64,000 nucleotides of DNA from an uncultured Alphaproteobacteria bacterium (lineage in GTDB: Bacteria > Pseudomonadota > Alphaproteobacteria > Rhodobacterales > Rhodobacteraceae): positions 1-64,000 of the forward strand of contig CACBAO010000001.1 in NCBI GenBank assembly GCA_902537235.1, given 5' to 3'. Below, piece by piece: positions 1-10,181 of the stretch (positions are counted from its first letter, which is position 1; each line of letters begins with the position of its first letter). The notes below the pieces were generated by a model. It searched no databases, was not told where the DNA came from, and saw only the letters and a list, made by a program, of their open reading frames with translations. A program made the position numbers and the translations under genes.

Positions 1-10
1 TAGGCAGGAT

Positions 11-2566
11 ATGGAGAGGTATAACGCAAAATTAACAGAAAAAAAATGGAGAGAGAAGTGGGAAAAAGAGGGTACCTACTTAACAAGTGATAACAGAAAA
101 AAGAGGAAATATTATGTCTTAGAGATGTTTCCCTACCCTTCTGGTAAAATTCATATGGGGCATGTGCGAAATTATACTATGGGAGATGTAGTCGCTCGGT
201 ATAAAAGACATAAAGGATTTAATGTCTTACACCCAATGGGGTGGGACGCCTTCGGTATGCCAGCGGAAAATGCAGCAATAGAAAATGATATTCATCCTGC
301 AACTTGGACATACAAAAATATTTCAGAAATGAAGTCTCAGCTAAAACCAATGGGGCTCTCAATAGACTGGTCGAGAGAGTTTGCGACCTGTGATGAAGAA
401 TACTACAAGTATCAGCAAGAAATGTTCATTGATATGTTGGAAAAAGATTTAGTGTACAGGAAAAAATCTCTTGTCAATTGGGATCCAGTTGACAAAACAG
501 TTCTAGCTAATGAACAAGTAGAAAATGGTAAGGGTTGGAGATCTGGAGCTGTTGTAGAAAAAAAAGAACTCAATCAGTGGTTTTTTAAGATAACAAAATA
601 TTCTAAAGATCTCCTAGAAAGCCTCGATTCTTTACCAAACTGGCCTGAAAAGGTAAAAACAATGCAACGAAATTGGATAGGAGAGTCAGTTGGTGCATCA
701 ATAATTTTTGAGTTAGACAAATGCTCTTTCACAAACAAATTAGAAGTTTTTACTACAAGACCGGACACAATTTTTGGAATGTCTTTCTGTGCAATATCAC
801 CTAATCATCCAATAGCTAAGAATTTGGGGAAAACAAAGCCTGCCATTAAACTTTTCACAGAGCAATTCAATTCTACAAACATTGATAATGCTACCTTAGA
901 AAAAGCAGAGAAAAAAGGTGTGGATACAGGTATCGTTGTTAAACATCCATTTAACGATAGAAGTGTACCTCTCTTTATAGCAAATTTCGTGTTGATGGAG
1001 TATGGATCAGGTGCAATATTTGGTTGTCCAGCGCATGATCAACGTGACCTTGAATTTGCAAATAAATATGACTTGGAGGTATTACCCGTTGTTTGTCCAG
1101 CTAATAAGAACCCTGAGAGTTTTGTAATTGAAGACCAAGCCTATGTTGGTGATGGCAAAATCATAAACTCAAATTTTTTAAATGGGCTTTCGATAGAGTC
1201 TGCAAAAACCAAAGTTATCGACCTACTTGCTGATAAAAAGCAAGGGCATTCAAAAATTACATACAGACTGAAAGATTGGGGTATTTCAAGACAGAGATAC
1301 TGGGGATGCCCGATTCCAGTTATCCATTGTAACAGATGTGGTGTCGTTCCGGAGAAAAAAGAAAATCTGCCGGTCAGACTACCTGACGACGTATCTTTTA
1401 AAGCGCCAGGAAACCCTTTGTTAACTGCTGATAGTTGGCTCAGTGCATGTTGCCCAAAATGTGGGGGACAAGCTGAGCGCGAAACAGATACGATGGACAC
1501 ATTCGTAGATAGCTCATGGTATTTCATAAGGTTCACTAACCCTAGATACACTAAACCAACCAATAAAAGCGATGTAAACTACTGGATGAATGTGGATCAA
1601 TACATAGGGGGCATCGAGCATGCTATTTTGCATCTTTTGTATTCGCGTTTCTTTGCTCGTGCGATGAACAAAGCAGGGCACCTCAAGAGGGATTTCGTTG
1701 AGCCATTTTCAGCTCTATTTACTCAAGGTATGGTTTGTCATGAAACATACAAAAGTGCTGATGGTAACTGGTTGTCACCTGAGGAAGTATTGATTACAAC
1801 AGAGAGCTCCGGTAAAAGAGTAGCTAGGTGTCGAGAAAAAAGCTTATCAGTCACAATAGGGCCATCGGTAAAAATGTCTAAGTCGAAAAAAAATGTTATC
1901 GACCCAATAGACATTATTGATCAATTCGGAGCAGATACTGCTAGATGGTTTGTTATGTCTGACAGCCCTCCCGAAAGAGACATATCATGGTCTACAGAAG
2001 GCGTTGAGGGCGCATGGCGTCATCTTAATAGGGTATGGCGATTAACGAATGAGATAGCCACTGACATTAAAAAGCACGGCAAACAAATTTGGTTAGACAA
2101 CGATGTGCAAATAAATAATTTTGTAACCAGCACATCACAATTTATAGAAAGCTTTTCTTTCAACAAGGCAATTGCAAAGATATATGAATTGACAAACTTT
2201 TTGGCAAGAAAAGATACAGTCATAGAACGGAAAATTTATGGCATAAGATTTTTAGCATTACTTATGGAACCTTTCACTCCACACCTTGCCCAGGAGATCT
2301 GGGAAACAATAGGTGAGAGTGGGTTTATTGCTGAAGCTGAGTGGCCGGAAATAAGTGAGCTAGATGGCGAAAAGAAAGAAGATATAATTTTACCTATTCA
2401 AATAAACGGAAAAAGGAAAACTGAGCTTTCGGTGGCACCTGACCTTTCTGAAGACTCTATAAAACATTTGGTTCTGGAAGAAGAAATAATAAAAAAAGCT
2501 ATGCTGGATACCAAATTAAAGAGATTTATTTACGTTCCGAAAAAAATTGTAAACATCGTTATTTAA
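11..2566 (+). CDS. leuS: Leucyl-tRNA synthetase
   Basis: Class I aminoacyl-tRNA synthetase that charges tRNA-Leu in the cytoplasm. The catalytic HMGH signature is at residues 48-51 and KMSKS at 621-625. Between them lies the CP1 editing domain, with the TTRPDTIFG motif and a conserved [10 protein letters not shown] stretch. A zinc-type CNRCG / CCPKCGG pair sits around residues 440-480. At 851 residues it is normal bacterial length. An AGGCAGGAT stretch just before the ATG can serve as ribosome-binding site, so the gene appears complete although it begins 10 bases into the window. It heads a tight forward cluster with lptE, holA and lpxK. Confidence 0.98.
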   Translation: MERYNAKLTEKKWREKWEKEGTYLTSDNRKKRKYYVLEMFPYPSGKIHMGHVRNYTMGDVVARYKRHKGFNVLHPMGWDAFGMPAENAAIENDIHPATWTYKNISEMKSQLKPMGLSIDWSREFATCDEEYYKYQQEMFIDMLEKDLVYRKKSLVNWDPVDKTVLANEQVENGKGWRSGAVVEKKELNQWFFKITKYSKDLLESLDSLPNWPEKVKTMQRNWIGESVGASIIFELDKCSFTNKLEVFTTRPDTIFGMSFCAISPNHPIAKNLGKTKPAIKLFTEQFNSTNIDNATLEKAEKKGVDTGIVVKHPFNDRSVPLFIANFVLMEYGSGAIFGCPAHDQRDLEFANKYDLEVLPVVCPANKNPESFVIEDQAYVGDGKIINSNFLNGLSIESAKTKVIDLLADKKQGHSKITYRLKDWGISRQRYWGCPIPVIHCNRCGVVPEKKENLPVRLPDDVSFKAPGNPLLTADSWLSACCPKCGGQAERETDTMDTFVDSSWYFIRFTNPRYTKPTNKSDVNYWMNVDQYIGGIEHAILHLLYSRFFARAMNKAGHLKRDFVEPFSALFTQGMVCHETYKSADGNWLSPEEVLITTESSGKRVARCREKSLSVTIGPSVKMSKSKKNVIDPIDIIDQFGADTARWFVMSDSPPERDISWSTEGVEGAWRHLNRVWRLTNEIATDIKKHGKQIWLDNDVQINNFVTSTSQFIESFSFNKAIAKIYELTNFLARKDTVIERKIYGIRFLALLMEPFTPHLAQEIWETIGESGFIAEAEWPEISELDGEKKEDIILPIQINGKRKTELSVAPDLSEDSIKHLVLEEEIIKKAMLDTKLKRFIYVPKKIVNIVI

Positions 2567-2576
2567 GGGTAGAGCT

Positions 2577-3065
2577 ATTTTTAAGTATATCTTTATAGTT
2601 TTAATCCTTTTGATAACCACTAATTGCGGTTTTGTGCCTCTACATAAGAACACAAACTCGTTGGATATATTTGAAAATATTTATATACAAAAAGAGGACA
2701 CCTCTCTGGATTTCTTAATTCAAGATGCCCTTAAAGGGAAAGCACCGTTTGTAGATAACGCAGAAAATATTTTACATATAAAACCCACCATTAAAAATTC
2801 GTATGGGGTAATTACAACTGAAAACGAGATAACAAGATATTCAGTTACCTTGGACGTGGACTACAGATTATTCAATAAAAAAACAAAGGAGATTTATCTA
2901 AGTAGTAAAGTCTCTGCAACATCAGACTATAGTGCTGCCGTAACTTACACTGGTTTTGCCACAGAAATAGCTAGAAGAGATACATTCGAAAGACTTGCGA
3001 ATGTAGTGGCCGAGAAAATTATCACTGAGATTTTGACAAATAATTTTAGTGAATTCTCCCAGTGA
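2577..3065 (+). CDS. lptE: LPS-assembly lipoprotein LptE, probable ATT start
   Basis: Outer-membrane lipoprotein expected to plug LptD and help place lipopolysaccharide on the surface. The body resembles alphaproteobacterial LptE: a small domain of about 150 residues between leuS and holA, the usual neighbours. The first in-frame TTG (2610) would leave only ITTN before Cys, too short for export. Reading upstream, the frame gives a basic-hydrophobic stretch FKYIFIVLILLITTN followed by the putative lipid-attached Cys-Gly. The frame is closed at 2550 and has no ATG, GTG or other TTG in between. ATT at 2577 lies 7 bases after AAGGG and is my preferred start; this is inference. A sequencing error in an ATG is the alternative. 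Confidence 0.8.
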   Translation: MFKYIFIVLILLITTNCGFVPLHKNTNSLDIFENIYIQKEDTSLDFLIQDALKGKAPFVDNAENILHIKPTIKNSYGVITTENEITRYSVTLDVDYRLFNKKTKEIYLSSKVSATSDYSAAVTYTGFATEIARRDTFERLANVVAEKIITEILTNNFSEFSQ

Positions 3066-4069
3066 TTTATCATAGAAAAAAAATTGATAGTTTCGTCGGA
3101 TTGTTTGATAATTACTCTGTGGTGGTCTTGCATGGCGAAAACTACAATCTTTTGCTAAAAGATTCTAAAAAAATTTCCAATGAAATTGCTGGATCAACAG
3201 CAGAAAATGAAATGAGAATAAAGAAATATTTCAATCAGGAAATTAAAAGCAGAAAAGACGAAATAGTATCATGCCTTAAGACAAAAAGTTTTTTTTCTGG
3301 ACGCCAAATCATAATGTTGAATGATCTTTCTGAGAAAGATCACAACATTATTTCTAGCATTGATGCCGAATGGCAAAGTCATGATGCTCTGACCATTGTT
3401 ACGATGACAAAGTTATCGCAAAATTCTGAGCTTAGTAAATTACTGACTTCTAGTACCCGTATAGCTCTTGTTAACTATACAAAGAAAAAAATTGATCGCG
3501 AGTTTTTAAAGAACAATTTGGACAAAGAAGGTATAAATTTAGATGGAGAGGAAGTATTAGAAACACTAATTGATTTTGCGAACTTTACACCCGAAGATAT
3601 CTTGCAAAATGAATTTGAAAAGTTAAAGCTCTTCAAACTTTATGATGATAAACCTTTATCTTTAAAAGATTTTGTTAATATCGCATCTGTAGATTATGAA
3701 ACAGAAGAATTAAACCTTGCAGTCGCATTAGCCGAAAGAAATATCGTAGAACTACAAAAAAATCTAAGCGCATTTTTTTTACAGGGTAAGAATCCCATAT
3801 CTATATTACAATTTTTAACCGCCTATTTTTATAAGTTATCGTTAATAAAAATCTATGGCCCTAATAGCTTTGAGGTAAGGCGTGAATATCCTTTTCTTAT
3901 TAATAGTGATCTCGCAAAAGCAAAAAATTATTTAAAAAGATGGTCAATAGAACAATTGAACCAAGTGACTAGCTCACTTACAACATTAGATCTGAAATTG
4001 AGGAAATATCCCTCTTTGTTTCAACGCTCTATTTTAACCCAATACCTTTATAAAATGTTGGAGGTATGA
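3062..4069 (+). CDS. holA: DNA polymerase III delta subunit
   Basis: Clamp-loader subunit that opens the beta sliding clamp during replication. The 335-residue protein follows the HolA plan: an N-terminal AAA-like domain lacking a working Walker A, a middle helical part (FANFTPEDILQNEFEKL), and a C-terminal collar domain (LSAFFLQGKNPISILQFLTAYF). It starts with GTG inside the lptE stop, a four-base GTGA overlap that implies translational coupling. The leuS-lptE-holA order is common in alphaproteobacteria, which supports the call even though sequence conservation in this family is low. Confidence 0.9.
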   Translation: MIYHRKKIDSFVGLFDNYSVVVLHGENYNLLLKDSKKISNEIAGSTAENEMRIKKYFNQEIKSRKDEIVSCLKTKSFFSGRQIIMLNDLSEKDHNIISSIDAEWQSHDALTIVTMTKLSQNSELSKLLTSSTRIALVNYTKKKIDREFLKNNLDKEGINLDGEEVLETLIDFANFTPEDILQNEFEKLKLFKLYDDKPLSLKDFVNIASVDYETEELNLAVALAERNIVELQKNLSAFFLQGKNPISILQFLTAYFYKLSLIKIYGPNSFEVRREYPFLINSDLAKAKNYLKRWSIEQLNQVTSSLTTLDLKLRKYPSLFQRSILTQYLYKMLEV

Positions 4070-4074
4070 TTTTT

Positions 4075-5052
4075 ATGACATTTACTTTGAAAAACATTAC
4101 AGGAGCGATACTTTACCCAATATTTTATTTTCTTTCTATTATTTGGTTCCTTTCGCACCGTCTTAGAATAAAGGTTGGCAGGAATGAAAAAATGCCAATT
4201 CCAGTTGTTTGCGTTGGAAATATCACCTTAGGAGGCGCAGGAAAAACCCCCACAGTTATTTTGTTAGCACAATACCTCAATAACAACAATGTAAATGCTC
4301 ATGTTGTCAGTAGGGGATATGGCGGAAAATTTAAAGATACCGTTTTAGTGAAACGAGAGGCTCAAAGCGCTTATGAAGTTGGAGATGAGCCTTTGTTGAT
4401 TTCCCAGCATGCTAAGGTTTGGGTATCAAAAGAAAAGAAAGAGGGAATTTTAGCGGCCCATAAGGCTGGCGCTGAACTAGTAATCCTCGATGACGGACAC
4501 CAAAATTTTTCAATTGCAAAAGATGTCAGTATTTTAGTATTCGATACCGAAGTAAGCCTCAAGAATGAAAAAATATTTCCTTTGGGGAATTTAAGAGAAA
4601 GTCTACAATCGGCAATTGACAGAGCCAATTTTTTGATTTGTATAGGTAGTGTAGTATCAAGAAAGAGATTTAAGAAAACTTTTTCTCAAAATCAAAATAT
4701 AAAAGTTATAGAAGGTAAATATAAGCCTATTATAACTCCTATATTAAGGAAACGAAAACTTGTCGCGTTTTGTGGCATCGGAAGACCCGAAAAGTTCTTT
4801 TCAATGCTGAGAAACCATGATCTTGAAATTATTAGAGAATACTCATTTCCGGACCACCATTTTTATACTAGAAAACAGCTTACCAAAATATTGGACGTCG
4901 CCCAAAGTAAAAACGCACTTGTAGTAACAACAGAAAAAGATTACGTCAAATTACCCTCAAATTTTACAAAAATAATATACTCGGTGGATATTGAATTATG
5001 TTTAGAAAAAAATAAGAAACTCCTTCTGGATTTAAAGAGCCTAGTTTCTTAA
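4075..5052 (+). CDS. lpxK: Tetraacyldisaccharide 4'-kinase
   Basis: Phosphorylates the 4' position of the lipid A disaccharide at the inner membrane, making lipid IVA. An N-terminal membrane segment (residues about 11-28) is followed by the P-loop-like GNITLGGAGKTP (about 49-60) and the DDGHQNF motif characteristic of LpxK. Length of about 325 residues is normal. Two ATGs compete: 4066 lies one base after GGAGG (4060-4064), too close to work, while 4075 has a ten-base spacer, so I start there. The holA stop (4067-4069) lies just upstream. Its 3' end overlaps the convergent dsbA-like gene by 12 bases. Confidence 0.95.
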   Translation: MTFTLKNITGAILYPIFYFLSIIWFLSHRLRIKVGRNEKMPIPVVCVGNITLGGAGKTPTVILLAQYLNNNNVNAHVVSRGYGGKFKDTVLVKREAQSAYEVGDEPLLISQHAKVWVSKEKKEGILAAHKAGAELVILDDGHQNFSIAKDVSILVFDTEVSLKNEKIFPLGNLRESLQSAIDRANFLICIGSVVSRKRFKKTFSQNQNIKVIEGKYKPIITPILRKRKLVAFCGIGRPEKFFSMLRNHDLEIIREYSFPDHHFYTRKQLTKILDVAQSKNALVVTTEKDYVKLPSNFTKIIYSVDIELCLEKNKKLLLDLKSLVS

Positions 5053-5676
5053 CTCTTTATCAATTATTTCCTTTAAATCTTCATACGAACGGTTCGTGTA
5101 CTTTTTACCGTTTATAACAAAAGTCGGCGTTGACTCTATCATGTCTTGCTCAGTATAAAACTGAAATTTTTCTACCAGGCTTAAAGCCTTTTCTTTATCT
5201 TCTAGACAAGAAATGGCTTTCCCCTTATCAATTCCTGATCTTGCAGAGATTTTTAAAAGAGCTTCTACAATTTCATCACTAGAATCTGAACGAGACCACA
5301 TTGGCTGTTCAGAATAAAGTAAATCGAGCATACCAAAATATCTATTCACTGCGTTGGTGCAACGGGCTGTTAAAGCCGCCCATAACCCTGCTCTATCGAA
5401 ATAAATTTCTCTGTGAATGAATTTTATTTTTCCTGACTCGATATACTCCTTATTTAACTTTGGATAAACGCTAGTGTGAAATTCAGCACAAGCTGGACAA
5501 GTTAAAGAAGCATATTCTACGAATTCCACGGGTGCATTATTATTACCCTTAGACATTTCAATATACTTGTTTTCGACTTTTGATGGATCCTCCGCAAAAG
5601 CAAATCCTTTGATGATAAACAATAAAATTACTAAATACCAACTTATCAAATATTTCTTAGTCTTACATAATCTCAT
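5041..5676 (-). CDS. DsbA-family periplasmic thiol-disulfide protein
   Basis: Thioredoxin-fold protein likely acting as a thiol oxidoreductase in the periplasm. A signal peptide (about residues 8-28, ending FAFA-ED) precedes a thioredoxin_4-type domain with the active-site CPAC at 60-63 and the cis-proline region ESTPTFVINGKKY near the C-terminus. A further Cys is at TARC. AAGGAAG lies four bases before the ATG. It overlaps the end of the upstream DciA-like gene by 14 bases, so the two are co-transcribed. This dsbA-DUF721-mutY arrangement is typical of alphaproteobacteria. Whether it is a general oxidase or dedicated to a few clients cannot be told. Confidence 0.92.
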   Translation of the reverse strand: MRLCKTKKYLISWYLVILLFIIKGFAFAEDPSKVENKYIEMSKGNNNAPVEFVEYASLTCPACAEFHTSVYPKLNKEYIESGKIKFIHREIYFDRAGLWAALTARCTNAVNRYFGMLDLLYSEQPMWSRSDSSDEIVEALLKISARSGIDKGKAISCLEDKEKALSLVEKFQFYTEQDMIESTPTFVINGKKYTNRSYEDLKEIIDKELRN

Positions 5677-6169
5677 TTTTCTTCCTTGAATTATCGAGGT
5701 TATTCTTCAATTTTTTTAGTTCATTCTCTAGTGGCACAGCATAAAGCTTAGGGTCAGACAGTTTTTCGTTTTTCGTAGTTCTAAAATCATCAGAACTTTC
5801 TAATTCCACAACATTTACTCTATTAACATTGTGTAAACGCTGCAACGTTATTTGAACTATTACTTCTTTTCCATAGTAAAAATTTATTTTTTCGATAATG
5901 TCTTGGATCTGTAGAGATATTTCTGCCATGTAAGGACCCGTCAACCCTAGGTCGAGAATATTTTTCTGGCCACCTTTAATTGGTTTTATTTTAATCGGCC
6001 GGACTTTTTTAGCTATATCTTCCCCAAGAACTGTCTCCCATATGCCAACCAATTTAGAATAACTAATTATATTTATCTCACCGTGCTTTTTTACCAACGG
6101 TATAATTAATTTTCCAATGGATTTGAAATTGCCTTTGTGATTTTTCATTTTTTGAATATCTTCATACAA
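5663..6169 (-). CDS. DUF721 / DciA-like protein
   Basis: 168-residue member of the DUF721 family. DciA proteins of this family help load the replicative helicase DnaB in bacteria lacking DnaC or DnaI; that role here is inferred from family. The typical N-terminal block (IISYSKLVGIWETVLGEDIAKKVRP) and the following beta-rich LDLGLTGPYMAEISLQIQDIIEKIN stretch are visible. The C-terminal 50 residues are charged and probably disordered. It is divergent from mutY with only 27 bases between the starts, so promoters must be very close or overlapping. An alternative ATG lies at 6148. Confidence 0.85.
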   Translation of the reverse strand: MYEDIQKMKNHKGNFKSIGKLIIPLVKKHGEINIISYSKLVGIWETVLGEDIAKKVRPIKIKPIKGGQKNILDLGLTGPYMAEISLQIQDIIEKINFYYGKEVIVQITLQRLHNVNRVNVVELESSDDFRTTKNEKLSDPKLYAVPLENELKKLKNNLDNSRKKNEIM

Positions 6170-6196
6170 GTATAATGTAACGCATATTAAATTAAC

Positions 6197-7243
6197 ATGG
6201 CAAATATAACTAGAAAGTTATTAGCATGGTATGCTAAAAATCAAAGAACACTTCCTTGGCGCGTAAGTTTTAACTATGCAAATTCAGGGCAAGCTCCTGA
6301 CCCTTATAAAATATGGATATCTGAAATAATGTTACAACAAACTACTGTTAGCACAGTGATACCTTATTTTGAAAAGTTTATAAAAAAATGGGATTGTGTT
6401 AATACACTTAGTCAAGCTAACGAAAATGATATTTTAGCTTTCTGGGCTGGTCTTGGTTATTATGCGCGTGCAAGAAATCTTTTGAAATGCGCAAAGGACC
6501 TGAGAGAAAAGTTTAATGGAAAAATACCAAATGACAAAAAGCTTCTTTTGGGTTTACCAGGTATTGGTGAGTACACCGCTTCCGCGATAAGATCAATCGC
6601 GTTTGGTGAAAGAGAAGTAGTAATTGATTCAAATATTGAAAGAGTTGTCTGTAGACTTTTCAAGATTGAGAAACCAATAAAACAATCTAAAATTGAAATC
6701 AAGAAATATGCTTCTCAGCTTTTTCCCGAATATCATAGTGGTGATTTTGCTCAAGCTTTAATGGACTTTGCAAATTCTGTTTGCAAGCCAAAGAAACCGG
6801 TTTGCAAATATTGTATTATTTCGAGCTCATGCTTAAGTTTGAAGCATAATGTGGTCGAAACCATTCCTATAAAGCAAATAAAAAAAAATAAGTTGCTTAA
6901 AAAAGGTTATGTATTTTTTGCAAAAATTAAACCAAATAAAATCTTACTTGAAAGAAGACCAAGTGAAGGAATACTAGGAGGGCTTTTGGGCTTTCCTACA
7001 AGTAGTTGGAATATTAAAAAAGATTTACCCATGGTACCTTTCGAGGCGAACTGGAGCTTTACCAATAAAGTGGTTATCCATCAATTTACTCATTTTAAAT
7101 TAGAGCTGGAAATTGCGATAGCAGAATTAGAAAACCCAAAATTTGATACTTCTAGATACTTTATAATAGATAACGAAAATTTTGATATAATGGCATTACC
7201 AGCCTTAATGCGCAAAGTTTACAGTAAAGCGAATAGTCTCTAA
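6197..7243 (+). CDS. mutY: A/G-specific adenine glycosylase
   Basis: Base-excision repair enzyme that removes adenine paired with 8-oxoguanine. The catalytic Glu is in SEIMLQQTT (E43), the helix-hairpin-helix is LPGIGEYTASAI (119-131), and the catalytic Asp is in VIDSNIERVV (D144). The iron-sulfur cluster loop has Cys 196, 203, 206 and 212 in the C-x6-C-x2-C-x5-C spacing. A C-terminal NUDIX-like domain that recognises 8-oxoG follows (ERRPSEGILGGLLGFP). At 348 residues it is complete. It is convergent with ccrM, six bases apart. Confidence 0.97.
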   Translation: MANITRKLLAWYAKNQRTLPWRVSFNYANSGQAPDPYKIWISEIMLQQTTVSTVIPYFEKFIKKWDCVNTLSQANENDILAFWAGLGYYARARNLLKCAKDLREKFNGKIPNDKKLLLGLPGIGEYTASAIRSIAFGEREVVIDSNIERVVCRLFKIEKPIKQSKIEIKKYASQLFPEYHSGDFAQALMDFANSVCKPKKPVCKYCIISSSCLSLKHNVVETIPIKQIKKNKLLKKGYVFFAKIKPNKILLERRPSEGILGGLLGFPTSSWNIKKDLPMVPFEANWSFTNKVVIHQFTHFKLELEIAIAELENPKFDTSRYFIIDNENFDIMALPALMRKVYSKANSL

Positions 7244-7249
7244 TTACTA

Positions 7250-8391
<1,142 letters not shown>

Positions 8392-8440
8392 AAATTATTA
8401 GAAGCGTCAAATTTTTTATTTTAAAACAATTACTTATTTT

Positions 8441-9031
8441 TTATAAACACAACATATTGTATATGGGCTTGAAAGATCTTCTATGCTCTGTGTTAATACC
8501 CAACTTGTAGATAGCGACTTTGTGCTGTTCCACTCCATATCCCACATTCTTTTCCCATCCGTAGCCTGGATAGCGTATATTTAACGATTTCATATAAAAG
8601 TCGCGTGACACTTTTGCAACAATAGACGCTGCCGCAATGCTTGCTATTTTACTGTCTCCTTTAACAATGCTGTAGGCTTTTGAATTAGAAACAAACTCTT
8701 TAGGCAATGAATTACCATCAAAAAACAAACTGTCGTTTGCCTTAGAAACTTTCTGAACGGCCTCTTGCATTGCAGATAGTGAACTTTTTAAGATATTAAC
8801 GGTATCAATCACTTTAGCCGATGAGAAAGAGACGCCAACAGAAAAAGTTTCCAGTATCTCAAAGTACAACTTTATTCTCGTCTGAGCGCTTAAAGATTTA
8901 GAGTCTGCCAATCCAATTATATTGTGGCGTTTTTTGAACCTAACAGCTGCTGCAACAACCGGACCCGACCATGCACCACGACCCACCTCATCAACTCCGC
9001 AGTGGACCCCTAAATCTTTGAAATCTTTCAA
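8441..9031 (-). CDS. rnhB: Ribonuclease HII
   Basis: Cleaves the RNA strand of RNA-DNA hybrids and removes single ribonucleotides from DNA. The catalytic GVDEVGRG motif gives D14 and E15; the third acidic residue is in LADSKSLS and the fourth in SRDFYM. The C-terminal HRRSFKPI motif is intact. The usual NKGYGT loop reads NVGYGV, a mild variation. At 196 residues it is normal length. It starts with TTG; AAGG lies about ten bases upstream. It is next to ccrM on the same strand with about 85 bases between the genes, an order seen in Rhodobacterales. Confidence 0.95.
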   Translation of the reverse strand: MKDFKDLGVHCGVDEVGRGAWSGPVVAAAVRFKKRHNIIGLADSKSLSAQTRIKLYFEILETFSVGVSFSSAKVIDTVNILKSSLSAMQEAVQKVSKANDSLFFDGNSLPKEFVSNSKAYSIVKGDSKIASIAAASIVAKVSRDFYMKSLNIRYPGYGWEKNVGYGVEQHKVAIYKLGINTEHRRSFKPIYNMLCL

Positions 9032-9184
9032 TTAGTCTAAGCCTTAAAAAAATAAATTCTTGAATTAATGGCTAAGATTTGTATGTCAACACACTTCTCT
9101 GCCTGTAAACTATTAAAGAATAATTTAAAAAATCTAAAATTAATACGTTTATTAATAAACAATGAATTATAACGGTCGATATAC

Positions 9185-9457
9185 ATGAAAGTTTGGATAG
9201 TAGTCTCAGTAATGTTTTTGATGGAAAATTCACAAGTTAAAATTGCTGAAACAGTTAATGATAGCTCCAGATTTTTCAACACTGAAAAACAATGCCTCAA
9301 TTCTTTGGCGAATAAAATGGTTGATGGAGACTTAATGATTGAATTTTTTGGTGGAGCGTTTGTGACAGGTGGTTCAGTTTTTCAAAAGATCAAGCAATGC
9401 ATGTCAATAGACTTAGAGGAAAAACAATTAAAGCGCCTCTTACGAGAAATGAAATAA
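9185..9457 (+). CDS. Small exported-looking protein, unrecognised
   Basis: 90-residue reading frame with a hydrophobic N-terminus (VWIVVSVMFLM) that could act as a weak signal peptide or membrane anchor. It has two Cys (about 37 and 77), which could pair in the periplasm, and a basic C-terminus. I do not recognise the family. An antisense frame of similar size exists (9037-9300), but this one has an ATG start and a plausible exported architecture. It is tail-to-tail with the membrane protein at 9462-9704, with four bases between stops. No clear Shine-Dalgarno sequence is visible. Confidence 0.5.
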   Translation: MKVWIVVSVMFLMENSQVKIAETVNDSSRFFNTEKQCLNSLANKMVDGDLMIEFFGGAFVTGGSVFQKIKQCMSIDLEEKQLKRLLREMK

Positions 9458-9461
9458 CTTT

Positions 9462-9704
9462 TTAGAGCCCCACAAACTTAACATTTTTACTAAGATAAAA
9501 AATTATCACAAGAAAAACAGTGATTATAAAACCAAAAAAATAGATTTTATTTTTTAACTTTAATGCACGTCTCTTCATTTCATCTGGGTCAGCACCAAAA
9601 TACTGATTAAAACTTTCTTGCAATTTTCTCACGTCTTCATTTTTTATGGTTTGCATATCAGCTTTAAAATCCTGACCTTTTTTTAATTTACTTTTCTTTT
9701 CCAA
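9462..9704 (-). CDS. Small single-pass membrane protein, unrecognised
   Basis: 80-residue protein. The first 50 residues are charged and likely cytoplasmic (lysine-rich, helix-forming LQESFNQYFGADPDEMKRRALKLKNK), followed by one membrane span (IYFFGFIITVFLVIIFYL, about residues 53-70) and a very short tail. The topology resembles small inner-membrane regulators or stabilisers, but there is no family I can name. It starts with TTG; a CGGAG element lies about eleven bases upstream. It stands alone between convergent and divergent small genes. Confidence 0.6.
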   Translation of the reverse strand: MEKKSKLKKGQDFKADMQTIKNEDVRKLQESFNQYFGADPDEMKRRALKLKNKIYFFGFIITVFLVIIFYLSKNVKFVGL

Positions 9705-9833
9705 AACTTAGCAGACTCCGGGTTATCTCAACTCTTTTTAGTGACTAAAAACAGCAGAGCGTGTACATTTTGAAAACACGCATTCTTCAAACTCTAACAT
9801 AAAGCAAACGATTTAAAAGTTAAAGAGGTATCA

Positions 9834-9983
9834 ATGAAAGTGAGTAAAGAAACAATATGGCATTTTACTTGTGATTTTTGCAAACTTTGGTGGTCATTTG
9901 CATCAAGTGATGATTTTCAACCAAAGAAAAATATATTCTGCCCCCATTGTGGTAAAAAAAACGAAATCGAGGATGAAGCTTAG
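9834..9983 (+). CDS. 49-residue zinc-ribbon protein
   Basis: Short gene with an ATG preceded by AAAGAGG, eight bases or fewer upstream. The product has two CxxC knuckles, CDFC near residue 13 and CPHC near residue 38, spaced as in a zinc ribbon. A tryptophan-rich segment (KLWWSFAS) sits between them and an acidic tail follows. The pattern looks like a compact nucleic-acid- or protein-binding zinc ribbon. I believe similar tiny proteins occur in marine proteobacteria, but I cannot name a function. It lies alone upstream of tRNA-Arg. Confidence 0.75.
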   Translation: MKVSKETIWHFTCDFCKLWWSFASSDDFQPKKNIFCPHCGKKNEIEDEA

Positions 9984-10074
9984 ACCCGTAAAAATCAATA
10001 AATATTGTAATAAAAAAACTATTATTCGTGTTACTTAAAAACGGAAACATACTTTTTATTATTTATAAAATAAC

Positions 10075-10080
10075 TATAAT
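10075..10080 (+). promoter_or_regulatory. -10 element for tRNA-Arg
   Basis: Perfect TATAAT ending ten bases before the mature tRNA 5' end, the expected distance for a tRNA gene with a near-zero leader. No good -35 hexamer is visible; the position is occupied by a T-rich stretch. Confidence 0.5.
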
Positions 10081-10089
10081 TAGCTTCAA

Positions 10090-10164
10090 GGACCCGTAGT
10101 TAAACGGATATAACAAATCCCTCCTAAGGATTAGTTCTAGGTTCGATTCCTAGCGGGTTCGCCA
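10090..10164 (+). tRNA. tRNA-Arg (anticodon CCU)
   Basis: Seventy-five bases including an encoded CCA. The acceptor stem pairs GGACCCG (10090-10096) with CGGGTTC (10154-10160), with one G-U pair, and the discriminator base is G. The anticodon stem AATCC/GGATT encloses the loop CTCCTAA, placing CCT at 34-36, which reads the AGG arginine codon. The T arm contains GTTCGATTC. It stands alone, with ubiB ending 18 bases downstream on the opposite strand. Confidence 0.93.
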
Positions 10165-10181
10165 ATTCATTTTTTATCATC

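Noticed and set aside
1141-1563. 140-residue reverse frame inside leuS
   Set aside because: Antisense shadow of the zinc-knuckle part of leuS; no start signals or family features.
9037-9300. 87-residue reverse frame opposite the 9185 small gene
   Set aside because: Its hydrophobic/Phe-rich content follows AT-rich intergenic DNA, and it lacks a ribosome-binding site. The forward frame is preferred, though only moderately.
9735-9781. Two short stems (TTTTTAG/CTAAAAA and GCGTGT/ACACGC) before the zinc-ribbon gene
   Set aside because: Short, AT-rich or long-looped; not convincing as terminators, attenuators or an RNA gene.
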